Shown here in pieces: positions 51,789 to 60,928 of a stretch of DNA of 64,000 bases. The notes under the pieces are model-generated. The model saw nothing but the letters and a program-made list of their open reading frames with translations, was not told where the DNA came from and searched no databases. The first letter of the stretch is position 1. Every line of letters begins with the position of its first letter. Source of the DNA: Paenibacillus sp. V4I7 (GTDB lineage: Bacteria; Bacillota; Bacilli; Paenibacillales; NBRC-103111); assembly GCF_030817275.1 (NCBI RefSeq), contig NZ_JAUSZD010000002.1, forward strand, positions 4,340,001-4,404,000, written 5' to 3'. The position numbers were made by a program, and so were the translations under genes.

Positions 51789-52994
51789 TCATAAAGCATC
51801 CAACAAACGTTGCCGATCATTCGATCCCATCGCTAAATGAATAAGGTGTGCCACCAATTTTTTCTGTTCTGGATTTAATCGTGCAAACACTCTTGGTTCT
51901 AGTAGACACATTTCCCTGATCACAGATTCCAGCTCTTCTTTTCTCGTATTGTCCTCAGGTTCGTCTTTAAAAGTAGGAAATGCCTTGGATTCCGCAAAGT
52001 CTTCAATAACATGATCTGCTAATAATCCCAAGTAGGGCTTCCTTTTTTGCTTAATAAACGTGTTGATTTCTTCAAGTAAAAATTGAAATGCCTCACTTTT
52101 TCTGCTTGCTCCAAAAGATAATTCCAATTGACCACCATTGTCTTCACTATCAAAATCAAAATGATCAAATCCTTTACTTTGAATATAAACACTATGATAG
52201 AAGGAATCACCTTTATTATTAAACGTTGTCGGCTGCTTATGCTTCTCCGTTAAATTCGAATCGATAAAGTAAAGTTTGGAATATTCATGATTGATTCGAT
52301 CATTCCAACGAACATATTTGACTTCAAACTCCGTTTGTGTAGGCTCATGAACGATTTTAAAACATTCTCTTTCGGCTATAACAGATGAGTAATCTAAGGA
52401 TATTCCATCCAATCTAACATCGAAATGTTTTTCAGAATGCAGTTCCAGGAACCACCCAAATTCCTTACATAAAAAAGCCAACAAATCCTCATATACAAAG
52501 TCTTTCATGATGTTATGAAAAGTGACCATCGTCCCTGAATCTTCATCTGTTAGTATGTTTTTCGTAACCTCATAGGTATCCAAATTTTTCGAATGAATAC
52601 GAATGGTATACGTATTTTTAAGAAGGCCGTCTACATATGTCGTTTTCCATGTTGCATCTGAAGCAAAGTGATGGAAGGTTAATCGACCGATTCCATTCTT
52701 ACCATGCATGGCAGAAGTCGTTCTGGCCCGCTTTTCAGGATCAACTTGTTTCTCTGATTCGAAAAATGGCGTAAACTTCCGATCTAATTCTCTCCTATCT
52801 ATGCCATAACCATTATCAGCAATGACAATTTGATCTATGCCGCCTAGAACATTCTTATGAAGCTTAACATCTACAACGGAAGCTCGTGCATCGAATCCAT
52901 TCCAAATATATTCAGAGATTGCTTGCAAATAATCAAACTTACGAAGAGTTTTTTCGATACCTTTTGAGGATATTTCTATTTTGCTTTTGCCCAA
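51789..52994 (-). CDS. GHKL (HSP90-like) ATPase domain protein, function unknown
   Basis: 401 residues from TTG 52994, chosen because GAAGGGG lies eight bases upstream. The ATPase domain is at the N-terminus: N box EYIWNGFDA near residue 30, G1 box DNGYGID near 60 and G2 GKNGIGRLTF near 98, resembling MORC/Hsp90-type GHKL proteins rather than histidine kinases. The rest (residues 190-400) is unrecognised. It is a lone gene between terminators, looks more AT-rich than its neighbours, and similar proteins are, from memory, longer, so it may be C-terminally truncated. Such orphan GHKL ATPases are common among accessory and defence genes, but no partner is seen here. Confidence 0.75.
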   Translation of the reverse strand: MGKSKIEISSKGIEKTLRKFDYLQAISEYIWNGFDARASVVDVKLHKNVLGGIDQIVIADNGYGIDRRELDRKFTPFFESEKQVDPEKRARTTSAMHGKNGIGRLTFHHFASDATWKTTYVDGLLKNTYTIRIHSKNLDTYEVTKNILTDEDSGTMVTFHNIMKDFVYEDLLAFLCKEFGWFLELHSEKHFDVRLDGISLDYSSVIAERECFKIVHEPTQTEFEVKYVRWNDRINHEYSKLYFIDSNLTEKHKQPTTFNNKGDSFYHSVYIQSKGFDHFDFDSEDNGGQLELSFGASRKSEAFQFLLEEINTFIKQKRKPYLGLLADHVIEDFAESKAFPTFKDEPEDNTRKEELESVIREMCLLEPRVFARLNPEQKKLVAHLIHLAMGSNDRQRLLDAL

Positions 52995-53110
52995 AACGAT
53001 CAACCCCTTCAATGATTAATGAATCACTCCAATAACTACAAATCTATCATATTCCAAATCTTTCATTCCGTATGTCGATTCGTGCTTGCCTGATACATAT
53101 CTTTTTCGAC

Positions 53111-53138
53111 AAAAAAACGACACCTCAAAGGTGTCGTT
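53111..53138 (-). terminator. Terminator of the nine-gene Opp-type operon
   Basis: AACGACACCT and AGGTGTCGTT are perfect 10-base arms with a 3-base loop. On the minus strand TTTTT follows, just past the ThuA-like gene. Confidence 0.85.
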
Positions 53139-53143
53139 ATCAA

Positions 53144-53863
53144 TCACTTCTTAATTTCCTCCAGTGGAGAATGATGTCCGTAGAACGTTTTTTCTCTTAT
53201 AACCGGGGCTGTCCATTTTACCGCATTGGCGATCACGCGCTGAACATCCTTGTTGTGATAGGTAGGATAAGTTTCGTGCCCTGGACGGAAATAAAAAATT
53301 CGGCCTTGACCGCGACGGTACGTGCAGCCGCTGCGGAACACCTCGCCCCCCTCAAACCAACTAACGAAGATTAATTCATCAGGTACGGGAATATCAAAAT
53401 GCTCGCCGTACATCTCTTCTTCCGCCAAATCGATATAGGGGCCAATTCCCTCAACGATTGGATGTGAGGGATCAACAACCCAAAGCCTCTCCTTCTCATC
53501 CGCTTCTCTCCAAAGCAGATCGCAGGATGTCCCCATCAGCTTGCGGAACATCTTGGAATGGTGGCCTGAATGCAGGACGACCAGCCCCATCCCCTTATGT
53601 ACTCGGTCACAAATACGATCGACGACATCATCCTGAAAGCCCTTGTGATCGACGTGACCCCAGTAAATTAGAACATCTGTTGCATCCAGCTTTTCTTGGG
53701 TCAGTCCATGCTCAGGCTCATTAAAGGTTGCAAAGCTAATCTCAAATCCATCCTGCCTAATACCATCAGCAATGGCTACATGCATCCCTTTGGGATATAT
53801 CCGGGCTACCTCTTCTTTTCTTTGCTCTTGGAGAAATTCATTCCATATCGTTACTTTAATCAT
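53144..53863 (-). CDS. ThuA-like trehalose utilisation family protein
   Basis: 239 residues from ATG 53863 behind AGGAGCG. A flavodoxin/GATase-like fold with family motifs VLIYWGHVDHKGF, LVVLHSGHHSKMF near residue 95, DPSHPIVEGI near 135 and FYFRPGHETYPTYHN near 195. ThuA proteins occur with Gfo/Idh-type dehydrogenases in 3-keto-disaccharide pathways. Here it is the last gene of the operon, after a Gfo/Idh/MocA gene, which fits that pairing. Confidence 0.88.
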   Translation of the reverse strand: MIKVTIWNEFLQEQRKEEVARIYPKGMHVAIADGIRQDGFEISFATFNEPEHGLTQEKLDATDVLIYWGHVDHKGFQDDVVDRICDRVHKGMGLVVLHSGHHSKMFRKLMGTSCDLLWREADEKERLWVVDPSHPIVEGIGPYIDLAEEEMYGEHFDIPVPDELIFVSWFEGGEVFRSGCTYRRGQGRIFYFRPGHETYPTYHNKDVQRVIANAVKWTAPVIREKTFYGHHSPLEEIKK

Positions 53864-53897
53864 ATACAACTCGCTCCTTTTTTTACAATGAATGCAG

Positions 53898-54956
53898 TTA
53901 TATGGTTCTCGTTACTCCGTCCTTGGCTGAATCTATGATCGCTTGCAGCACTTGTTGATTACGGTATCCGTCTATGATTGTAGGGAGTATTGGAGAGTTA
54001 GCCTGCTCCAAATAATCCACAAAATCCTGCAGCATGGGCTTCATCGTCTTCTCGTCCAAATGAATGACTTTTTCTGTTAGCTCCAGCTTTTCGCCTTCTC
54101 TAACCGTCAAATGAACTTCATTCGGTTGCTCGACTGAAATCCTGACGGTGCCTAGATCGCCAAACAACGTAACATGAAATTGATTTTTCGTTCCAATTGC
54201 ATTTTTATGGGTATAAAACGTGCCCATTACTCCGCCTTCAAGCACACACTGGAACCCGGTAAAGTCATCCACGTCAACTTCAACGGGTTGTAGTGTTCGC
54301 GGATCCGTTCGGTGATCGATAAACGTGCTCATCATACCGGACACTTGCGTAAATTCTCCTACAAAAAAGCGTGCCGCATCCACCATATGAGAGCCTATAT
54401 CCGCTAATATACCTGACCCTGCCATCTCTTTGTTAAATCGCCAGGTGTACTCCTTGTTAAACATAGGCGCGTTTTCCTCTTGTAAGTAATGAGCGGCAAT
54501 ATGCCGAATTCGGCCTAAACTTCCTTGTTCTACAAGCTGTTTAACGTATTGAAAGCAAGGTCTGTAGCGGTAGGAAAATCCAATCATACAAGGGATCGGA
54601 TTATTTTCATACAGGCTTAATAATTCATCTGCCTCTTCCATCGTTCGCGTGAATGGTTTTTCAGAAAATATCGGTTTACCGCATTCAATCGCATATTTTA
54701 AGATGTCATAATGGAATTTATTCGAGACACCCGATATGATAAAGTCAACATCGGCATCAGCAATGATCGCTTTATAGTCGCCATAGCGCTTCTCATCCGA
54801 TAAGTTCAATCGATCACCGACCTCTTGAACGGCCTTCGCATTCACATCACAAATGGCTGTAACTCTCGTATTCGCAATTCTCGAAAGATGGTTCATATGA
54901 TAATCGCCAATTCCTCCAAGACCAATGATGCCTACGTTCCATATGCCTTTGTTCAT
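53898..54956 (-). CDS. Gfo/Idh/MocA family NAD(P)-dependent oxidoreductase
   Basis: 352 residues. N-terminal Rossmann site GIIGLGGIGDYH, the conserved EKPF near residue 97 with the family Lys, and a C-terminal alpha/beta substrate domain including the GSHMVDAARFF segment with the likely catalytic His near 185. Acts on a sugar or sugar derivative, probably the one imported by the Opp-type system. The gap to the ThuA-like gene is 34 bases. Confidence 0.92.
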   Translation of the reverse strand: MNKGIWNVGIIGLGGIGDYHMNHLSRIANTRVTAICDVNAKAVQEVGDRLNLSDEKRYGDYKAIIADADVDFIISGVSNKFHYDILKYAIECGKPIFSEKPFTRTMEEADELLSLYENNPIPCMIGFSYRYRPCFQYVKQLVEQGSLGRIRHIAAHYLQEENAPMFNKEYTWRFNKEMAGSGILADIGSHMVDAARFFVGEFTQVSGMMSTFIDHRTDPRTLQPVEVDVDDFTGFQCVLEGGVMGTFYTHKNAIGTKNQFHVTLFGDLGTVRISVEQPNEVHLTVREGEKLELTEKVIHLDEKTMKPMLQDFVDYLEQANSPILPTIIDGYRNQQVLQAIIDSAKDGVTRTI

Positions 54957-54990
54957 CCCGCTGCCCTCCCAATACTGTCTCTTCTATTAC

Positions 54991-56019
54991 TTATCCAATC
55001 GTCAGACAAGAATTTCTTTCTATAATTTTGCTTTCAATAATCAAATTTTCCGAGTAATCCCCTTGCAGAACACCTAATTGGTGCATTAACAATCGGACAG
55101 ATTGAGCCCCTAATTCCGAAGGCTGCAAATCCATGCTCGTCAATGACGGATTCGATTGAACCATCATAGAGAGATCTCCGCATATGACAAATAGAGAAAC
55201 ATCTTCTGGTACCCTGAGATTCAAATCCTTGAGTGCATTAAGGACACTGAATGCCGTGCGGTCATCATCTGCAATAATCGCGGTTACATTCTTCTTCAGT
55301 GTACCAAGGATATTAATCGTCTCGGCAAAGCCATAGTCCATGTATTCACTTGCATGAAGGGCAGGCTTATGATGTATCATGTGTTCTTCTACTTCAAGCT
55401 GATGATCTTTCATCGCTTTGATAAAGCCTGCTTTTCTATCGATGGACACGGTCATAAGTTCATTTGCATTTAAAAACATAATGTCTTTATGACCCTTGCC
55501 AATCAAATACTTGCATATGCTGTCAATAATCTTGTGGTTGTCGTTATCCACGCTGAAAGATTTATGAATATTGGAATTCATGACTCTACCGACAGTAACA
55601 AAAGGGATTTGTTCACCATGCATCAGGTTGATACGATCATCATCGGTCGTTGGGCTCATCACAACAGCACCATCAATCGGATAACTCGATAGGAATGGTG
55701 TTTTCACCTTTTGCACAGGAATCATATCAAGCAGAACCCTGTATCCATAAAAGGAAGCTTCCAGAATAACGCCATTGATGAACTGCGTATGAAATGCGCT
55801 AAAAAAGAAGCTGCCATGCGGGATGGTCAACCCGATCGCCATGGTTCTCTTCGTTGCCAAGCTTCGCGCAATATGATTAGGCACATAATTTAATTGTCTG
55901 GAGACTTGCATTACTCTCTCTTTGACTTCGTCGCTTGTGGGTCTTTTTTGGCTAAAAACATTCGACACTGTCCCTTTGGAGACTTTCGCTAATTTTGCTA
56001 CTTCATCAATTTTAGCCAT
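54991..56019 (-). CDS. LacI-family transcriptional regulator of the Opp-type operon
   Basis: 342 residues: helix-turn-helix IDEVAKLAKVSKGTVSNVF, hinge YVPNHIARSLATKRTMAIG, and a sugar-binding effector domain. It lies in the middle of the operon it most likely represses. The three perfect TTAAACCGGTTTAA palindromes ahead of the first gene have the central CG of LacI operators and are the obvious targets. Confidence 0.9.
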   Translation of the reverse strand: MAKIDEVAKLAKVSKGTVSNVFSQKRPTSDEVKERVMQVSRQLNYVPNHIARSLATKRTMAIGLTIPHGSFFFSAFHTQFINGVILEASFYGYRVLLDMIPVQKVKTPFLSSYPIDGAVVMSPTTDDDRINLMHGEQIPFVTVGRVMNSNIHKSFSVDNDNHKIIDSICKYLIGKGHKDIMFLNANELMTVSIDRKAGFIKAMKDHQLEVEEHMIHHKPALHASEYMDYGFAETINILGTLKKNVTAIIADDDRTAFSVLNALKDLNLRVPEDVSLFVICGDLSMMVQSNPSLTSMDLQPSELGAQSVRLLMHQLGVLQGDYSENLIIESKIIERNSCLTIG

Positions 56020-56053
56020 ATATGATCAAACATCCCTTCAGAAAACCATCCAT

Positions 56054-56608
56054 TTATCCTAATTCATCATTGAGTTTTTCCACTAAATCGATTAATTCCA
56101 GCGGATGGTTGATCGTATAGTCGGGTATTTCACTTTCGTCTGCGTGCAATTTCGGGTACCTGGGCGTCCAACTCAAGAAGACACTCGTAATCCCCATAGC
56201 ATTGGCTCCTTTAACATCGCGGCTCAAGTTGTTCCCGACCATGACTATACGGGAGCAATCCTGCTCGCTGAGATCCAACGCTCCAATAGCGGCTTTAAAC
56301 ATACGAGAACTTGGCTTAGAAGCTTTAACCGTCTCTGAATAAACCATCGTTGTAAAATAATCATACAATCCATTTTGCGTTAAAATATTTTTGAACGATT
56401 GCGCCCTACCGTCGGCTACGATGGCTAGTATATATCCACGTTCGGCAAGCGTCTTCACCATAATATCGGCCCCTGGAATCACATTAGCTTGAATGACAAT
56501 ATCATGGTCATCTCTAATTTCGGTTCCTTCATCAATGATGGTATCTCCGCAGTCCAGAAAAACAATAAGCTTCTTTGCATTAGGATCAATCGTTGTCGTA
56601 TCACTCAT
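56054..56608 (-). CDS. HAD-superfamily hydrolase with atypical motif I
   Basis: 184 residues. Motif I reads FLDCGDT, with nucleophile D19 but Gly21 where phosphatases have the general acid Asp; motif II/III Lys and motif IV VMVGNNLSRDVKGANAMG are normal. The D+2 change is shared with some dehalogenase-like members, so simple phosphatase activity is not assured. Its start overlaps the end of the OppF-like gene by 8 bases, placing it in the transporter operon. Confidence 0.85.
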   Translation of the reverse strand: MSDTTTIDPNAKKLIVFLDCGDTIIDEGTEIRDDHDIVIQANVIPGADIMVKTLAERGYILAIVADGRAQSFKNILTQNGLYDYFTTMVYSETVKASKPSSRMFKAAIGALDLSEQDCSRIVMVGNNLSRDVKGANAMGITSVFLSWTPRYPKLHADESEIPDYTINHPLELIDLVEKLNDELG

Positions 56609-57617
56609 GTGTTACACCTCTTAAGTTTAATTGACTCGCATAGTGGCAGGCTGCATAATGATTTTCGCCGACGGCCTGCAGGTCTGGTTCTTCCTGTATA
56701 CATTTATCGGTCTTATACGTACACCTTGGATGAAAGTGACATCCGCTTGGAGGATTAGCTGGATTAGGAACTTCTCCTTCGAGAATAATGCGATCCTTCT
56801 TATAATTAGGGTCCGGCTCAGGTACAGCCGACAATAACGCCTCCGTATAGGGATGCTTGGGATGATCAAACAGCGAATCGACCGGCGCCAATTCTACAAT
56901 TTTCCCTAAGTGCATAACTGCTACTCTGTCGGATATGTTTTGAACGATGGATAAATCATGAGAGATGAAAATATAAGTGATCTGCAGCTGCTCTTGCAGG
57001 TCCTTCAGCAGGTTAATAATTTGGGCTTTAATTGAGACGTCCAGCGCCGATACAGCTTCATCACATACGATTAATCTCGGTTGAGAAATAAGTGATCTTG
57101 CAATGGCGATCCGCTGTCTTTGCCCTCCGGAAAAGGCATGAGGGTACCGTTTGAGATAACTGACATTTAATCCGGTCTTCTCTGCGATTTGGGTAACTTT
57201 GTCATCCAATTGTGATTTCGTAAGCTTAAAGTTGGCGAGCAGCGGCTCAGCAATAATGTCGTATACACTCATTCTCGGACTCAGTGATGAATAGGGATCC
57301 TGAAAAATCATTTGAATGTCTTTTCTATATTTCTTGAATTCTTTGCCTCGCAGCCCTAGAAAATCAACTTGCTCTTCACCTTCAGGTTGATACATCACTT
57401 GCCCTGATGTGGCATCCATCCCTCTGACAATACATCGGCCTAATGTCGTTTTTCCACAGCCTGATTCGCCGACAATGCTTAGCGTCTCCCCCTCCAACAG
57501 CTCAAAAGAGACGTTGTTCAAAACACGAATGGATGAAGGTTTGCTAAACAGCTTATTCTTGGATTTTACTTGAAAATCCTTATTTAGATTATTTACTTTC
57601 AGTATAGGTTTAGACAT
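56601..57617 (-). CDS. Oligopeptide/oligosaccharide ABC transporter ATPase, OppF-like
   Basis: 338 residues. Walker A GESGCGKTTLGR, Q loop FQDPYSSLSPRM, signature FSGGQRQRIAIARSL, Walker B LIVCDEAVSALD and the C-terminal oligo_HPY region with Cys cluster (PSGCHFHPRCTYKTDKC) found in OppF/DppF ATPases, which may bind an iron-sulfur cluster. It partners the OppD-like protein. Confidence 0.93.
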   Translation of the reverse strand: MSKPILKVNNLNKDFQVKSKNKLFSKPSSIRVLNNVSFELLEGETLSIVGESGCGKTTLGRCIVRGMDATSGQVMYQPEGEEQVDFLGLRGKEFKKYRKDIQMIFQDPYSSLSPRMSVYDIIAEPLLANFKLTKSQLDDKVTQIAEKTGLNVSYLKRYPHAFSGGQRQRIAIARSLISQPRLIVCDEAVSALDVSIKAQIINLLKDLQEQLQITYIFISHDLSIVQNISDRVAVMHLGKIVELAPVDSLFDHPKHPYTEALLSAVPEPDPNYKKDRIILEGEVPNPANPPSGCHFHPRCTYKTDKCIQEEPDLQAVGENHYAACHYASQLNLRGVTHE

Positions 57618-57619
57618 CC

Positions 57620-58663
57620 TTATTCTCCTTCGCCTTCATCCTTATAAAGAAAACATCTAACCATATGGCTATCGGATATTCGCGTTTTCGGCACGGCGTG
57701 TTTATTGCATACACCTTCAACCCTATCCTTACAACGATCATAAAAGCCGCACATTGGAGGCATATTGAATGCCATCGGAACTGTTCCTTCAATCGATTCT
57801 AGACGTGTATGTCTATTTCCGCCTAATCTTGGCATTGATTTGAGCAGACCCTTCGTATACGGATGTTTAGGATTATTGAAAATTTCTTCTACTGTCGATT
57901 GCTCAACAATTTTCCCCAGATACATGACAGCCACTTCGTCGCACATTTCTGCTATGATTCCAAGATCATGCGTCACCAGCAGAATGGCCATGCCAAATTC
58001 CTGTTGGAGTCCCTTCATAAGCTCTAACACTTGTGCTTGAATGGTTACATCCAGCGCAGTTGTGGGCTCATCGGCAATTAACAATTCCGGATTGCAGGAC
58101 AAGGCCATTGAGATCATCGCACGCTGGCGCATGCCGCCGGAAAATTCATGCGGAAATTGGTCAAACCGCTTCTCTTGATCGGAAATCCCAACTTTACTGA
58201 GCATTTCTAGCGCTATCTTCTTGGCCTCTTTTTTATTTTTGGTACGATGGATCAAAATGGATTCCATGATCTGATTCCCGATCGTATACATTGGTGAAAA
58301 TGCCGTCATGGGTTCTTGAAATATCATAGCAATTTTGCGACCGCGAATCGATCGAATTTGTTTACTGTGTGTATCTAAAGATAACAAATCCAAATGGTTT
58401 AACGCCTTCTCAGAGGTGGAGTGATAAACAATCTTCCCTGAGGTTTCACACTCTTTGGGATTAATACTGATGATAGCTCGACTGGTCAGGCTTTTTCCAC
58501 AGCCGGATTCGCCAACTAGACCTAATGTTTTCCCTTTTTTGATCTCAAAATCAACGCCATCTACCGCTTTCATTTCCCCATTATCCATTTGAATGCGAAT
58601 TTTGAGGTCTTGCACGGAGAGAAGGGGCTGCTCGGATTGTGAAACGGAAGCTTGAGATGTCAT
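57620..58663 (-). CDS. Oligopeptide/oligosaccharide ABC transporter ATPase, OppD-like
   Basis: 347 residues. Walker [14 protein letters not shown] loop [12 protein letters not shown], signature [15 protein letters not shown], Walker [13 protein letters not shown] and a C-terminal Cys segment ([16 protein letters not shown]). The stop is two bases from the OppF-like start, so expression is coupled. Confidence 0.93.
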   Translation of the reverse strand: MTSQASVSQSEQPLLSVQDLKIRIQMDNGEMKAVDGVDFEIKKGKTLGLVGESGCGKSLTSRAIISINPKECETSGKIVYHSTSEKALNHLDLLSLDTHSKQIRSIRGRKIAMIFQEPMTAFSPMYTIGNQIMESILIHRTKNKKEAKKIALEMLSKVGISDQEKRFDQFPHEFSGGMRQRAMISMALSCNPELLIADEPTTALDVTIQAQVLELMKGLQQEFGMAILLVTHDLGIIAEMCDEVAVMYLGKIVEQSTVEEIFNNPKHPYTKGLLKSMPRLGGNRHTRLESIEGTVPMAFNMPPMCGFYDRCKDRVEGVCNKHAVPKTRISDSHMVRCFLYKDEGEGE

Positions 58664-58692
58664 AATATCTCCTCGCCTTACTCTAATATGGG

Positions 58693-59838
58693 TTATTTCT
58701 TGTATGGATCAGCAGCATCGCGCAATCCGTCGCCTAGAAAGTTAAAGGTTAATACGGTAACGATAACAAATCCTAAGGGGATTAGCTTCCATGGGTACAA
58801 AGCGACATTCTCGATCTGTTGAGCTTCCTGAAGCAGAACACCCCAACTGGTAGCAGGAGAGCGTATACCAAGTCCAAGAAAGCTCATGGCCGTCTCGCCG
58901 AGAATCATGCCGGGTATGGCAAGAGTCGTTGCCACAACCAAGTAGCTGATAAAGCCAGGCAAAAGATGTTTAATAATGATTTTAGCATCGCTAACACCGG
59001 CTATTTTGGCTGCTAGCACATATTCCTCATTTTTCAACGAAATAAACTTTCCTCTTGCTACCCTAGCCAACTCCGTCCAACCAATAAAGGCGAAAATAAT
59101 GACAATGTAGATATACATCGTTACTACGGGCACACGCGGTGGAATTGCAGCCGATAATGCCATCCATAGGGGAAGCGTCGGAAATGAACGAATAATTTCA
59201 ATGAAGCGCTGAATGACCGAATCGAGCCATCCTCCGAAATATCCGGATACACCCCCGATAAACAAACCAAGGACAAAGCTAATCGTTACGCCAATGAGAG
59301 GGATACTTAATGAAATCTGACTTCCCATGACAATACGCGATAATAAGTCTCTGCCCATCCCATCTGTACCGAATATAAATATACGACCAGGTTCATCGAC
59401 GCCAAATAGATGTCTATTCGTTGGAATCAAGCCAAGAAATTTATAGCTTTCACCTTTGACAAAAAAGCGGATCGAATGGCGAACCTTCTCATCCGGAACA
59501 AAGACTTTACGAAGTGTAACCGGGTCTCTGGCTGACTTTAGGTCATAGACAAACGGTCTAAATTGAAACTTGCCCTCGGCATCTATGAAGCTTACTTTAG
59601 CTGGAGGCGCATTCACATATTTACTGTCGTAGCTCTCCAAACCATAAGGCGCTATAAACTGAGCAAAGATGGCTGCTATGTAGAACAAGGATAGAATCAC
59701 TAAGCTGATACGGGCTAATTTATGCTTTTTTAACCTGTGATACATAAGACGCCATTGTGAACTGTAATAGACATCGTTGTTTTTTTGAGGCTTGATCACA
59801 TTTAATTTCTGTTTCCCTGTTATCGGAATTGTTTTCAT
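58693..59838 (-). CDS. Opp-type ABC transporter permease, OppC-like
   Basis: 381 residues. A long N-terminal region with one helix (LARISLVILSLFYIAAIF) and a large external loop of about 100 residues (59-165), then five helices and EAA loop VLAAKIAGVSDAKIII near residue 285. The enlarged external loop is common in DppC/OppC relatives that carry sugars, but this is only suggestive. Confidence 0.92.
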   Translation of the reverse strand: MKTIPITGKQKLNVIKPQKNNDVYYSSQWRLMYHRLKKHKLARISLVILSLFYIAAIFAQFIAPYGLESYDSKYVNAPPAKVSFIDAEGKFQFRPFVYDLKSARDPVTLRKVFVPDEKVRHSIRFFVKGESYKFLGLIPTNRHLFGVDEPGRIFIFGTDGMGRDLLSRIVMGSQISLSIPLIGVTISFVLGLFIGGVSGYFGGWLDSVIQRFIEIIRSFPTLPLWMALSAAIPPRVPVVTMYIYIVIIFAFIGWTELARVARGKFISLKNEEYVLAAKIAGVSDAKIIIKHLLPGFISYLVVATTLAIPGMILGETAMSFLGLGIRSPATSWGVLLQEAQQIENVALYPWKLIPLGFVIVTVLTFNFLGDGLRDAADPYKK

Positions 59839-59841
59839 AGG

Positions 59842-60840
59842 TTATGTACCTCTGAACTCTGTGCGAATTTTTGGATCGAGCCATGCCAATAAAATATCCG
59901 AAATCAATGTCCCTATAACGGTTAATACAGCCATAAACAATAACCAAGTGCCTGCCAAATACATATCCTGGGCTAATAATGCGTTATACATAACGGGGCC
60001 TTGAATAGGTAAATTCAAAACAATCGCTGTAATCGTCGAACCTGTGAAAATCGAGGTTAGTGACCATCCAATCGTACTAACGATCGGATTCATAGCAGCG
60101 CGCGTCGGATATTTAAGCAATATTTTCGTTTCCGATAAGCCCTTTGATCTAGCTGTCACCACATTCGGCTTATTTAATTCGTCCAACATTTGACCTCTCA
60201 TGACTCGAATCAGCTCTGCTGTGTTCGCCAAGCCAATTACAAGAACTGGGATAATCATATGCTTCAGCAAATCAAGAACCTTGTCCATCGACCAACCCGC
60301 ATTGACGAATTCACTTGAAAATAGCCCTAGCAAGGGATCACCAAAATATACATAAGAGAGGTACATTAAAATAATAGCCATTAAGAAGTGAGGGGTAGCC
60401 ATGCCAAGAAAGCCTATGGCTGAAAAAATATAATCACCAATTGAATATTGTCTTACCGCACAGTAAATGCCGATTGGGATCGCCACCGCATAGGTAAAGG
60501 CCATCGTTACCAAAGAGACGATGATCGTTAACCCCATGTATTGCGATATGACGTCCATAACAGGCCTGTTATAGCTGAACGAATACCCGAAATCGAAATT
60601 AATAACAATATTTTTCATCCACGCTAGGTATTGCATAAACCATGGTTGATCCAATCTTAAGCTTGCTCTCATTTCATCCATATCTTGTTGCGTCATGACA
60701 TCGCCTGCCACAGACATCTTAGCCGCATAAGTCGATACATAGTCACCTGGCGGCAGTTGAATGATATAGAAGACGATCATTGAAATAAAAATAACGACAG
60801 GGATTACCAAAATGATTCTTCTTAAAATATATTGGAGCAT
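59842..60840 (-). CDS. Opp-type ABC transporter permease, OppB-like
   Basis: 332 residues from ATG 60840 (MLQYILRRIILVIPVVIFIS), the typical OppB start, with GAGAGG ten bases upstream. The family hallmark PPGD near residue 30, six helices and the EAA-like TARSKGLSETKILLKY near 215 are present. A longer frame to 60963 overlaps the upstream gene and an intercistronic hairpin and is unlikely. Confidence 0.92.
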   Translation of the reverse strand: MLQYILRRIILVIPVVIFISMIVFYIIQLPPGDYVSTYAAKMSVAGDVMTQQDMDEMRASLRLDQPWFMQYLAWMKNIVINFDFGYSFSYNRPVMDVISQYMGLTIIVSLVTMAFTYAVAIPIGIYCAVRQYSIGDYIFSAIGFLGMATPHFLMAIILMYLSYVYFGDPLLGLFSSEFVNAGWSMDKVLDLLKHMIIPVLVIGLANTAELIRVMRGQMLDELNKPNVVTARSKGLSETKILLKYPTRAAMNPIVSTIGWSLTSIFTGSTITAIVLNLPIQGPVMYNALLAQDMYLAGTWLLFMAVLTVIGTLISDILLAWLDPKIRTEFRGT

Positions 60841-60884
60841 CTCTATCCAATCCTCTCCGCTTAATTCGAAGATGCTGTTGAAGA

Positions 60885-60910
60885 TAAGGGGGAAGTTAAG
60901 CTCCCCCTTA
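60885..60910 (-). repeat. Intercistronic hairpin between binding protein and permease genes
   Basis: TAAGGGGGA and TCCCCCTTA form a perfect 9-bp stem with an 8-base loop and no long U tract. Such stems often raise binding-protein expression over permeases by mRNA protection or partial termination. Confidence 0.7.
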
Positions 60911-60928
60911 TTGGTTGACAGGTTTAAC

